This document shows positions 1-6,208 of a DNA stretch of 7,850 bases, in pieces (positions within the stretch are counted from its first letter, which is position 1; every line of letters starts with the position of its first letter). The notes beneath the pieces are model-generated. The model was not told where the DNA came from and searched no databases. It was given only the letters and a program-made list of their open reading frames with translations. Source of the stretch: G021776435 sp046756245 (lineage in GTDB: Bacteria > Pseudomonadota > Alphaproteobacteria > Caulobacterales > Parvularculaceae). The DNA is taken from the NCBI GenBank assembly GCA_046756245.1, contig JBHHVZ010000116.1:1-7850 (forward strand). The letters are read 5' to 3'. Position numbers and translations under genes: made by a program.

Positions 1-458
1 GCGACCCGAATTTTCTGCTCATTGCGCGATCGGATGCGCGCGCCGTCGAAGGGCTCGACAAATCAATCGACCGGATGAAAGCCTATGTCGACGCCGGGGC
101 CGAGATGATCTTCCCCGAAGCGATGAATGACGAGAAGGAATTCGAGAAAGTGCGTGCGGCGCTCGATGTTCCGATCCTCGCCAATATGACCGAGTTCGGA
201 AAGTCGCGGCTCTTGAACAAGACCGAACTTGAAAATCTCGGCTTCAACCTCGTCATCTACCCGGTGACGACCTTGCGCCTCGCCATGGGCGCCGCCGAGC
301 GTGGGCTCGACGCCATTCTCCGCGACGGCGACCAGACCGGTGTTCTCGATTTGATGCAGCACAGGAAGGACCTCTACGATCTCCTGCGCTATGAAGACTA
401 CAACAAGTTTGACTCGTCGATCTTTAATTTCCAGGTCGGCGACACGCCGAAAGACTAA
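1..458 (+). CDS. prpB: Methylisocitrate lyase, C-terminal part (5' end outside window)
   Basis: Cleaves 2-methylisocitrate to pyruvate and succinate, the last step of the 2-methylcitrate cycle for propionyl-CoA; cytosolic, Mg2+-dependent, isocitrate lyase/PEP mutase superfamily. Only the last 151 codons are present; the first full codon is at position 3 and the TAA is at 456-458. Visible family blocks are IARSDARAVEGLD (usually ARTDA), the AGAEMIFPEA strand, and ILANMTEFG. By alignment from memory with E. coli PrpB, local residues R9, E39 and N61 match its substrate-binding R158, E188 and N210, spaced identically. The tail with MQHRKDLYDLLRYEDYNKFD is typical of the family. The KKCGH active-site loop would lie upstream, outside the window. 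The next gene starts 3 nt after the stop, which indicates an operon. The assignment to methylisocitrate lyase rather than another superfamily lyase is supported by prpC two genes on. Confidence 0.93.
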   Translation, partial: DPNFLLIARSDARAVEGLDKSIDRMKAYVDAGAEMIFPEAMNDEKEFEKVRAALDVPILANMTEFGKSRLLNKTELENLGFNLVIYPVTTLRLAMGAAERGLDAILRDGDQTGVLDLMQHRKDLYDLLRYEDYNKFDSSIFNFQVGDTPKD

Positions 459-461
459 CTC

Positions 462-812
462 ATGAATGCGCCAGACCGTTTCGCCCCATTGCCGGCGCCG
501 CCCTATTATGCGGTGATTTTCGCTGCGCAACGCACGGATGGAGATAACGGCTACGCCGAAACGGCGGCGCGGATGGAAGAACTCGCCGCGACGATGCCGG
601 GCTTTCTTGGAATTGAATCGGCGCGCGATAAAGACGGTTTCGGGATCACCGTTTCCTACTGGGGGAGCCAAGAGGCGATCCGGAACTGGAAGGCGAACGC
701 CGAACACGCGCAAGCACAGCGCCGGGGAATAAAGGAGTGGTACGCCGGCTTCACCTTGCGCGTCGCGAGAATCGAGCGGGCCTACGGAAAACAAAAAACG
801 AGGAGTGAATAA
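462..812 (+). CDS. Antibiotic-biosynthesis-monooxygenase (ABM) fold protein in the prp operon
   Basis: A 116-residue protein resembling small ABM/HmoA-like ferredoxin-fold proteins. Supporting blocks are YYAVIFAAQRT (residues 15-25, first strand), a helix with MEELAATMPGFLGIESAR (about 38-55), GFGITVSYWGS (59-69), then EAIRNWKANAEHAQAQ and a closing strand FTLRVARIERAY. Family members are small homodimeric oxygenases or fold-only proteins with varied substrates, including heme and quinols. In IsdG-type heme oxygenases the proximal His lies ten residues after a conserved Trp. Here that position after W76 is Q86, and the only nearby His is H82, so heme degradation cannot be assumed. It starts 3 nt after prpB with no strong ribosome binding site, so it probably depends on translational coupling. 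Its stop is 1 nt before the prpC ATG, and its last codons carry the prpC ribosome binding site. The fold call is good; the function is unknown. A role in propionate metabolism is inferred only from position. Confidence 0.82.
   Translation: MNAPDRFAPLPAPPYYAVIFAAQRTDGDNGYAETAARMEELAATMPGFLGIESARDKDGFGITVSYWGSQEAIRNWKANAEHAQAQRRGIKEWYAGFTLRVARIERAYGKQKTRSE
801..805 (+). promoter_or_regulatory. Ribosome binding site that sets the prpC start
   Basis: AGGAG lies 8 nt before the ATG at 814 and inside the last codons of the preceding gene. An in-frame GTG at 805 would add three residues but overlaps this motif, so ATG 814 is the better start. The overlap implies that the two genes are translationally coupled. 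Confidence 0.75.
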
Positions 813-813
813 A

Positions 814-1950
814 ATGGCGGATTCGGAGATTAAATACGGCCTGGCGGGCGTCGTCACTGACGACACTGCAATTTCCAAAGTCATGCCGGAGACGAATTCG
901 CTGACCTATCGCGGTTACGCAGTGCAGGATCTGGCGACGAAATGCCGGTTTGAAGAAACCGCATATCTCATCTGGAACGGCGAACTGCCGGCGCAGGCGC
1001 AGCTTGACGATTTTACTAGGAAAGAAAAAGCTCAGCGCGGTCTGTCCGACGATCTTATCGGCGTCATGCGCAAATTTCCTGAAGGCGCGCATCCGATGGC
1101 GACGCTGAGAACCGCGGTGAGTTTTCTCGGTCTCGAAGATCATGAAATCGACGATCACGCCACCGACAGGCTTTATGAGCGGGCGGTGAGCCTTTACGCC
1201 AAAATTCCGCAGATCGTCGCGACGGATTTTCGGCTCAGAAACGGCAAGACGCCGATCGCGCCTGACAGTTCGCTCGGCTTCTCAGAAAACTTCTTTCACA
1301 TGTGTTTCGGCGAAGTTCCGGCGCCGGAAGTCGTCAAATGCTTCGACATTTCGATGACGCTTTACGCCGAGCATTCCTTCAACGCCTCGACCTTCACGGC
1401 GCGCGTCATCGCGAGCTCCTTGTCGGGAATTTATTCGGCCGTCACCGGCGCCATCGGTTCCCTCAAGGGTCCGCTGCATGGCGGCGCCAACGAGGCTGTG
1501 ATGGATATGTTGAAGGATGTGGGCTCGCCCGACAACGCCCGTGAGTGGATGCTGACGGCATTGAAAGAAAAGCGCAAAATCATGGGCTTTGGACACCGGG
1601 TCTATCGCTCGGGCGACAGCCGCGTGCCGACGATGACCGGCGCGTTCAAAAAGATGGTCGACATTATCGGCACGGAAGACGCGAAAATGTACTGGGAGAT
1701 GTCGCGGATTCTGGACGAAACCATGGTTTCGGAGAAAGGTATTTATCCCAATCTCGATTTTCCGGCGGGCCCAGCTTATTATTTGATGGGTTTCGAAATT
1801 CCCATGTTTACGCCGATTTTTGTTATCAGCCGCATCACTGGGTGGACGGCCCATATTATGGAGCAGCTTGGCGACAACAAGCTCATTCGTCCGCTTTCAA
1901 ACTACACCGGGCCGGCCCAGCGTGAGGTGATATCGATTGAACGGCGCTAG
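814..1950 (+). CDS. prpC: 2-Methylcitrate synthase / citrate synthase
   Basis: Condenses propionyl-CoA (and often acetyl-CoA) with oxaloacetate to give 2-methylcitrate, the entry step of the methylcitrate cycle; cytosolic. The 378-residue length fits the short PrpC-type citrate synthases rather than the roughly 430-residue GltA type. The N-terminal GLAGVVTDDTAISKV and SLTYRGYAVQDLA blocks are typical. The citrate synthase catalytic residues are all visible: H222 in GPLHGGANEAV, H261 in GFGHRVYRSGDSR and D315 in YPNLDFPAGPAYY. A further conserved His is H187 in AEHSFNASTFTARV. The C-terminus with GWTAHIMEQ, LIRPLS and YTGP is complete. Assignment to methylcitrate rather than plain citrate synthase rests on the form of the sequence and on linkage to prpB. 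Many members use both acyl-CoAs, so the physiological preference is inferred. The usual partner prpD does not follow; folE does, after 81 nt. Confidence 0.93.
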   Translation: MADSEIKYGLAGVVTDDTAISKVMPETNSLTYRGYAVQDLATKCRFEETAYLIWNGELPAQAQLDDFTRKEKAQRGLSDDLIGVMRKFPEGAHPMATLRTAVSFLGLEDHEIDDHATDRLYERAVSLYAKIPQIVATDFRLRNGKTPIAPDSSLGFSENFFHMCFGEVPAPEVVKCFDISMTLYAEHSFNASTFTARVIASSLSGIYSAVTGAIGSLKGPLHGGANEAVMDMLKDVGSPDNAREWMLTALKEKRKIMGFGHRVYRSGDSRVPTMTGAFKKMVDIIGTEDAKMYWEMSRILDETMVSEKGIYPNLDFPAGPAYYLMGFEIPMFTPIFVISRITGWTAHIMEQLGDNKLIRPLSNYTGPAQREVISIERR

Positions 1951-2020
1951 TCCGAATGACGGTGCCGTTTCTTGCAATGTGATAGAAAGCGACCGGTTAA
2001 ACGGCGACGAAGATGCGCAA

Positions 2021-2026
2021 AGAGGA
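2021..2026 (+). promoter_or_regulatory. Ribosome binding site that sets the folE start
   Basis: AGAGGA sits 5 nt before the ATG at 2032. A longer frame from a TTG at 1972 would add 20 mostly basic residues (KRRRR-type) that are not expected in GTP cyclohydrolase I and has no such site. ATG 2032 is therefore preferred. Confidence 0.7.
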
Positions 2027-2031
2027 CTGCT

Positions 2032-2622
2032 ATGGGCAATCCAAGAGAACGCACGGAGGCTGAGCGGGATCGCGCCCTTACGGCCGTACGCGAACTGATC
2101 CTGTGGATCGGGGACGATCCGAAACGTGAGGGTCTTGTCGATACGCCGCAGCGGGTCATTGACGCCTTTCTCGAATATTTCCGCGGCTATGAGGAATGCC
2201 CGGAGGCTTATCTCCGGCGCACTTTCGAACAGGTCGGCGGTTATGACGAGATTGTGCTGTTGCGCGACATCCCGTTTCACTCCCATTGCGAGCATCACAT
2301 AGCGCCGATTATCGGCAAAGCGCATGTTGCCTATTTGCCAAAGAATAAAGTCGTAGGAATTTCAAAGCTGGCGCGCGTCGTTCACGCGTTCGCCAAACGC
2401 CTGCAGGTGCAGGAGCGGTTGACCGCGGAGATCGCCGACTGCATTCAGGATGTGCTGGAGCCATTAGGAGTCGCCGTCATCATTGAAGCGACGCACGCCT
2501 GTATGACCTGTCGCGGCGTTGAGACGCCGGACGTCATCATGACCACAAGCCGGATGATGGGCGTTTTCCGCGACGACGAAAAAACACGCCAGGAAGTTTT
2601 GAAGCTGATGGGCATTCACTGA
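2032..2622 (+). CDS. folE: GTP cyclohydrolase I
   Basis: Converts GTP to 7,8-dihydroneopterin triphosphate plus formate, the first step of tetrahydrofolate synthesis and, in many bacteria, of queuosine synthesis; cytosolic zinc enzyme, normally a decamer. The protein has 196 residues, normal for the bacterial core. The hallmark HSHCEHH block supplies C86 and H89. With C157 in EATHACMTCRG these match the zinc ligands C110, H113 and C181 of E. coli FolE at a constant offset of 24, and H88 and H155 match its active-site histidines. Other family blocks are DDPKREGLVDTPQRV near the N-terminus, GKAHVAYLPKNKVVGISKLARVV, RLQVQERLT, and TSRMMGVF. The zinc ligands mark this as the type I enzyme, not FolE2. 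It lies 81 nt after prpC and 28 nt before the enoyl-CoA hydratase gene on the same strand. The neighbours give no folate context, so co-transcription, if any, is not functional linkage. Confidence 0.96.
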   Translation: MGNPRERTEAERDRALTAVRELILWIGDDPKREGLVDTPQRVIDAFLEYFRGYEECPEAYLRRTFEQVGGYDEIVLLRDIPFHSHCEHHIAPIIGKAHVAYLPKNKVVGISKLARVVHAFAKRLQVQERLTAEIADCIQDVLEPLGVAVIIEATHACMTCRGVETPDVIMTTSRMMGVFRDDEKTRQEVLKLMGIH

Positions 2623-2638
2623 GAGTGTGCCGAATTTG

Positions 2639-2644
2639 AAGGAG
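2639..2644 (+). promoter_or_regulatory. Ribosome binding site that sets the enoyl-CoA hydratase start
   Basis: AAGGAG lies 6 nt before the ATG at 2651. An upstream in-frame GTG at 2627 would place this strong site inside the coding region, so ATG 2651 is chosen. This gives the usual 258-residue enzyme. Confidence 0.75.
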
Positions 2645-2650
2645 CGCCTC

Positions 2651-3427
2651 ATGAGTTATGAATGCATTTTAACTGAAGTCGAAGACGGCGTCGGGATCGT
2701 CACATTGAACCGTCCGGAAGCCCTGAATGCGTTTAACGGGACGCTCATGGACGAGCTGACTGATGCGCTCGGGAAATTCGAGGCCGACAACGATGTGGGA
2801 TGCATCGTCATCACCGGCTCGGAGAAGGCGTTCGCCGCCGGCGCCGACATCAAGGAAATGGCGTCGAAGAACTATATGGACGTCTTCATGGAGGATTTCG
2901 TCACGGCGAACTGGGAAAGCGCGTCGCGCTGTCGCAAGCCTGTCATCGCCGCGGTTGCGGGTTACGCGCTGGGCGGCGGTTGCGAACTCGCGCTCATGTG
3001 CGATTTCATTATCGCCGCCGACAATGCGCGGTTCGGCCAGCCGGAAATCTCCATCGGCGCGATGCCAGGGGCTGGCGGCACCCAACGGCTGGCGCGCTTC
3101 ATCGGCAAGTCGAAAGCGATGGAGATGTGTCTTACGGGCCGCATGATGGACGCGGAAGAGGCTGAACGCTGCGGTCTCGCAACGCGCATCGTGCCGAAAG
3201 CCGAGCTGCGTGAAGAAGCGATTCGCGTGGCCAAACAGATCGCGGCGCTATCGAGGCCTGTCGTCATGATGACAAAGGAATCGGTCAACCGCGCCTATGA
3301 AACGACATTGTCTGAAGGCGTGCGGTTTGAACGGCGCTTGTTCCATTCGGTGTTCGCGACCGAAGACCAGAAGGAAGGCATGGCCGCTTTCGTTGAAAAG
3401 CGCAAACCCAGCTTCAAGAATCGGTAA
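2651..3427 (+). CDS. Enoyl-CoA hydratase (crotonase family)
   Basis: Hydrates trans-2-enoyl-CoA to 3-hydroxyacyl-CoA, as in fatty-acid or amino-acid-derived acyl-CoA breakdown; soluble crotonase-fold hexamer in known members. The 258-residue length is standard. The oxyanion-hole and CoA-binding block AFAAGADIKEM covers residues about 60-69. The second block, GYALGGGCELALMCD, carries E112, and FGQPEISIGAMPGAGGTQRL carries E132. The spacing of 20 between these acids is the same as E144 and E164 of rat mitochondrial enoyl-CoA hydratase, so both catalytic glutamates are present. This favours a true hydratase over an isomerase or other crotonase. The C-terminal FERRLFHSVFATEDQKEGMAAFVEKRKP block is typical of this subgroup. 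The exact chain length and pathway cannot be read from sequence. Linkage to the prp genes would suit catabolism yielding propionyl-CoA, but folE intervenes, so that is only an inference. Confidence 0.93.
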   Translation: MSYECILTEVEDGVGIVTLNRPEALNAFNGTLMDELTDALGKFEADNDVGCIVITGSEKAFAAGADIKEMASKNYMDVFMEDFVTANWESASRCRKPVIAAVAGYALGGGCELALMCDFIIAADNARFGQPEISIGAMPGAGGTQRLARFIGKSKAMEMCLTGRMMDAEEAERCGLATRIVPKAELREEAIRVAKQIAALSRPVVMMTKESVNRAYETTLSEGVRFERRLFHSVFATEDQKEGMAAFVEKRKPSFKNR

Positions 3428-3454
3428 GTGGGGTCTTAGCGCTTGCGCATCGTA

Positions 3455-3483
3455 TTGCGTACGCGGCCAAAATGTTCTATTTT
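3455..3483 (+). promoter_or_regulatory. Candidate sigma-70 promoter of the Y-family polymerase gene
   Basis: A -35-like TTGCGT (3455-3460) and a -10-like TATTTT (3478-3483) are separated by 17 nt. The -10 element lies inside the LexA box, which is where a repressor would block RNA polymerase. The hexamers are only partial matches to consensus; the position over the operator is the main support. Confidence 0.42.
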
Positions 3484-3488
3484 TGTTC
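3474..3488 (+). promoter_or_regulatory. LexA (SOS) operator, alphaproteobacterial direct-repeat type
   Basis: The sequence GTTCTATTTTTGTTC is a perfect GTTC-N7-GTTC with an A/T-only spacer. This direct repeat is the known LexA-binding form in Alphaproteobacteria, unlike the CTG-N10-CAG palindrome of gammaproteobacteria. It is 49 nt upstream of the polymerase ATG and overlaps the candidate -10 element. The gene it controls is of a class often under SOS control, which makes a chance match unlikely. Confidence 0.85.
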
Positions 3489-3498
3489 TCTTGCTGAC

Positions 3499-3522
3499 GA
3501 GGCCTGACCTCCGGAAGGCCTC
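3499..3522 (+). other. Inverted repeat in the polymerase 5' leader
   Basis: GAGGCCT (3499-3505) and AGGCCTC (3516-3522) are exact reverse complements around a 10-nt loop. They lie between the LexA box and the ribosome binding site GGAG at 3528-3531. This could form a 7-bp hairpin in the leader transcript. No T-run follows, so it is not a terminator for the gene before it. Function is unknown and it may be incidental. Confidence 0.3.
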
Positions 3523-3537
3523 CGGCGGGAGAGCCCT

Positions 3538-4908
3538 ATGAGGTACGCGCCGACCAACGGACTGGGGTGGTTGTTCATTGACTTCAACGCCTATTTCGCC
3601 AGCGTTGAACAGCATGACGACCCAGCGCTGCGCGGCCGGCCAGTGATCGTCGCGCCGCTCGCCTCCGAGCACACCATGGCGATCGCGGCGAGCTATGAGG
3701 CGCGGCCCTTCGGAATCAGGCGTGGGACATCGGTGCGCGAGGCCCGCGCGCTGTGTCCGGATCTCGCCGTTCGGCCGGCGAGGCATGACCGATATGTCGA
3801 GGTTCACCGTCTTCTGATGGCGGAAATCGCACGCCATCTGCCGATTGCGAAAGTCTGCTCCATCGACGAGGCGGCCTGCCGGCTGGCGCGCGCGGAAGGA
3901 ACGCGCGAACCAGCGCTCGCGCTGGCGCGGGCGATGAAACGGGGCCTTGCAAAAAATGTCGGTCCGACTTTGCGCGCCTCGATTGGTCTCGCCCAGAGCA
4001 TGCTTCTGGCCAAGCTCGCCGCCGAGTCTGAAAAACCGAACGGCCTCACGGTGCTCGCGCCCGGCGACCTGCCGCATCAACTTGAGCATATTCCGCTGAC
4101 GGATATTCCCGGCGTCGGGCGCGGAGTTGCGGCGCGACTGGCGCGCGCCGGCGTTGATGACTTTCTCACGCTGTGGGCGCTTCAACCCAAACAGGCGCGC
4201 CGGATTTGGGGTTCGGTCATGGGAGAGCGGTTTTGGTACGGCTTGCACGGCTATGACGTGCACGAACCGCAAACGAAAAAATCGATGATCGGCCACAGCC
4301 GGGTGCTGGCGCGCCAGCATGAAGCGCCGGAGCGCGCCCGTCTCGTCGCGCGCGCGTTGGTGTTGAAAGCGGCAAGCCGGCTTCGCCATTACGGCATGCA
4401 TGCAGGCGCGCTGTCGCTTGCAGTGCGGATGCGGCCGAACGGAGACTGGGACGGCGTACGGCGGTTCGCGTTTTCGCAAGACTCTTTCCGATTCCTGGAA
4501 GCGCTTGACAATATGTGGGTGGAATTTGTGATTGCGGCGAAACGGATGCATGCGCGGGCCCGCGCCGACGGTGAGGATGAACGCGCGCGCCCGCGCTGCG
4601 GCGCAGTGACGATCCATCTTCACAATCTCGCCGCAGCGGGGGATACGAGGCTTGCGCAAGGCGATCTTTTTTCGCTTCCGGATCGGCGCGAGGATGACGA
4701 CCGTCGGGCGCGGTTGTGGCGAGCGATCGACCAGATCAACGCCGATCCCGACGCCAGGTTTCGCCGGCTCGGCGCTGCGCCTGGCCGCGGCCCGCCGACC
4801 GGCCGGCGCTATGTCGCGCTCGCCGGCCAGAACGGACTCGACCTCAACTATCTCGGCGCCAAGATCGCGTTTTCCCGCGTGCCTGACGCGGCGGAGTTTC
4901 TGTACTGA
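3538..4908 (+). CDS. Y-family translesion DNA polymerase (DinB-related), SOS-controlled
   Basis: A 456-residue error-prone polymerase, expected to copy past damaged template bases. The palm/finger blocks are FIDFNAYFASVEQ (13-25), the ASYEARPFGIRRGT block (51-64) and VCSIDEAACR (106-115). The three metal-binding acids are present as D15, D110 and E111, and F20 is the expected steric-gate position. The residue two after D15 is N17, where DinB usually has Asp (VDMD). A helix-hairpin-helix-like DIPGVGRGVAARLARAGV (189-206) and GHSRVL in the little-finger region follow. QGDLF (374-378) matches the beta-clamp binding consensus. The protein is about 100 residues longer than E. coli DinB because of its C-terminal extension. 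ImuB-type paralogues have lost the catalytic acids; this protein keeps them, and no imuA or dnaE2 is adjacent. GGAG lies 6 nt before the ATG, and a LexA box is upstream. It converges on the MscS gene across 16 nt. The family is certain; the lesion range is unknown. Confidence 0.92.
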   Translation: MRYAPTNGLGWLFIDFNAYFASVEQHDDPALRGRPVIVAPLASEHTMAIAASYEARPFGIRRGTSVREARALCPDLAVRPARHDRYVEVHRLLMAEIARHLPIAKVCSIDEAACRLARAEGTREPALALARAMKRGLAKNVGPTLRASIGLAQSMLLAKLAAESEKPNGLTVLAPGDLPHQLEHIPLTDIPGVGRGVAARLARAGVDDFLTLWALQPKQARRIWGSVMGERFWYGLHGYDVHEPQTKKSMIGHSRVLARQHEAPERARLVARALVLKAASRLRHYGMHAGALSLAVRMRPNGDWDGVRRFAFSQDSFRFLEALDNMWVEFVIAAKRMHARARADGEDERARPRCGAVTIHLHNLAAAGDTRLAQGDLFSLPDRREDDDRRARLWRAIDQINADPDARFRRLGAAPGRGPPTGRRYVALAGQNGLDLNYLGAKIAFSRVPDAAEFLY

Positions 4909-4924
4909 TGGTCGTGCGCCGAAC

Positions 4925-6082
4925 CTATTCAATCGTCAGTTTTTCCTTCGATTCTTTCGGCGGTTCGAACGGTTCGGGGCGTTCCCCCTCAGGCAGAGTT
5001 TCGACATAAACGGACTGGCTCGGGAAGGCGAAACCGGTCCCGGCGCTCTCGACGATCTCCTTGATCCGATAGGCGAGGGTTTCCTTTATGGTGAGCCACT
5101 CCACCCAGTTCGTCGTTTTGGTGAAGCAATAGAGCATGATGTCGATGGAGGAGTCGGAAAACTGATCAATGCGAACGAAAGTCGTCACTTCCGGCGGTTT
5201 TGCGAAATCATCGCTACCAAGAATATATTCTTCTATCTCGTTTCGAATCTTAGCGAGCTGGTCGACCGTCGTTCTGTATTCGACGCCGATAACCCAGTAA
5301 ATGCGTCTATGCGTCATGCGCGAAAAATTCACGACTGAATTGTCGGAGAGTTGAGCGTTGGGCACATGCACGGGCGCCTTGTCAAACCGGCGCACCTTGG
5401 TCGAACGGAAGCTGACCTGTTCGACCGTGCCTTCGACGACGCCGTCGACCTTGATCCAGTCTCCCGAACCGAAGCGACGCTCGGCGATAATCAGCGCGCC
5501 GGCGATCAAATTCTTGAAGAGATCCTGCGCGCCGAGCGCGACGGCGACCGACAGCAAGCTCAAGCTCGCCAGGAAGGGCAATACAGGAACGCCCCACAGG
5601 TCAAGAATTGCGGCGGCGCCGATGATGACGAAAAGAATCTTCAAGATCTTCACCAGCCAGTCGATGAGCGTATCGCCGAACATCCGCTCCAGCGGCTTCA
5701 ACAGGGCCGCAAACGGGCGCACCAACCCGTAAAACGCCCAGAACAGCGCGAAAATCAGGATCGACTGGGTAAGCTTCTGGATGAGAATCTCGCTGTCGCC
5801 GCCAAGTCCCAGCGCCTCGCCGGCGAAAAAGACGCCGGCTGCAATCGGCGCCAGCGCCAGCGGCTGTTCGATCGCGCCGACAAGCGCGTCGTCCCAGTCT
5901 GTTTTGCTGCGTTTTGCGAGGCGGCGAAGAAATCCGGCCAGCACATGGGCGATGAATTTGCGCAGGAGGTAAAAGACAAGGAGAATCGCCAGCGCGATAA
6001 GACCCTTGCCGACCGGCTGGCCGAGAAATCCGCTCTCCCACACATCAACGATCTGATCCCAGAAGGCTTGCAGGCTTTCCAT
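4925..6082 (-). CDS. MscS-family mechanosensitive ion channel
   Basis: An inner-membrane channel that opens under membrane tension and releases solutes in hypo-osmotic shock. The 385-residue protein has about five hydrophobic segments, near residues 26-50, 74-94, 105-125, 144-162 and 165-200. The last is the pore helix, with small-residue-rich SVAVALGAQDLFKNLIAGALII. The conserved beta domain follows: FGSGDWIKVDGVVEGTVEQVSFRST (204-228) and VHVPNAQLSDNSVVNFSRM (238-256), matching the MscS pattern of GTV...ST then PN...NFSR. The C-terminal alpha/beta domain ends in a polar Glu/Pro-rich tail (about 365-383). The extra N-terminal helices make it larger than E. coli MscS (286 residues), as in YnaI-like relatives. 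An in-frame ATG further upstream (6145) is possible, but GGAG lies 6 nt before ATG 6082, which is preferred. It is 126 nt downstream of piuC on the same strand. I see no terminator between it and the converging polymerase gene. Confidence 0.93.
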   Translation of the reverse strand: MESLQAFWDQIVDVWESGFLGQPVGKGLIALAILLVFYLLRKFIAHVLAGFLRRLAKRSKTDWDDALVGAIEQPLALAPIAAGVFFAGEALGLGGDSEILIQKLTQSILIFALFWAFYGLVRPFAALLKPLERMFGDTLIDWLVKILKILFVIIGAAAILDLWGVPVLPFLASLSLLSVAVALGAQDLFKNLIAGALIIAERRFGSGDWIKVDGVVEGTVEQVSFRSTKVRRFDKAPVHVPNAQLSDNSVVNFSRMTHRRIYWVIGVEYRTTVDQLAKIRNEIEEYILGSDDFAKPPEVTTFVRIDQFSDSSIDIMLYCFTKTTNWVEWLTIKETLAYRIKEIVESAGTGFAFPSQSVYVETLPEGERPEPFEPPKESKEKLTIE

Positions 6083-6088
6083 GCGATT

Positions 6089-6092
6089 CTCC
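6089..6092 (-). promoter_or_regulatory. Ribosome binding site that sets the mechanosensitive channel start
   Basis: On the minus strand GGAG lies 6 nt before the ATG at 6082. An alternative ATG at 6145 would add 21 polar residues with no membrane or family features. Confidence 0.65.
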
Positions 6093-6208
6093 GATTTCTC
6101 CCCATCTTGCGGTCCGTCATAAAGCGATCGTCCGTGCAAGGGCAACCCGTACGCCCTTCGACCAGACGGAGTACTGCCAACAGCATGTCCGGATGAGTCC
6201 GGCCAATC

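Noticed and set aside
63..884. 273-codon minus-strand open frame across prpB and the ABM gene
   Set aside because: It spans two well-supported plus-strand genes and their junctions and has no family signature.
1972..2031. TTG-started N-terminal extension of folE, and a TTGCAA-based promoter for folE at the same place
   Set aside because: The extension is basic and lacks a ribosome binding site. The -10 candidate downstream of TTGCAA is poor, so no promoter is claimed; folE may be read from upstream.
3428..3454. Search for a terminator after the enoyl-CoA hydratase gene
   Set aside because: Only a trivial GCGC-type self-complement is present and no T-run follows a stem; nothing supportable.
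3436..4932. 498-codon open frame on the minus strand opposite the polymerase gene
   Set aside because: Its translation is Arg/His/Pro-rich with no family motif, and it lies antisense to a gene with clear Y-family motifs. It is the long antisense frame expected in G+C-rich coding DNA.
6138..6158. AAGGGC / GCCCTT inverted repeat with a 9-nt loop between piuC and the MscS gene
   Set aside because: A 6-bp stem with no T-run on the minus strand after it. I cannot support a terminator or an operator.
5351..6196. 281-codon plus-strand open frame opposite the MscS channel gene
   Set aside because: The product is Arg/Gln/Asp-rich without motifs, while the minus strand encodes a complete MscS protein with membrane helices.
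6189..6202. CCGGA-TGAG-TCCGG short hairpin just past the piuC stop
   Set aside because: The stem has only 5 bp and no T-run follows in the direction of piuC transcription, so a terminator is not supported.
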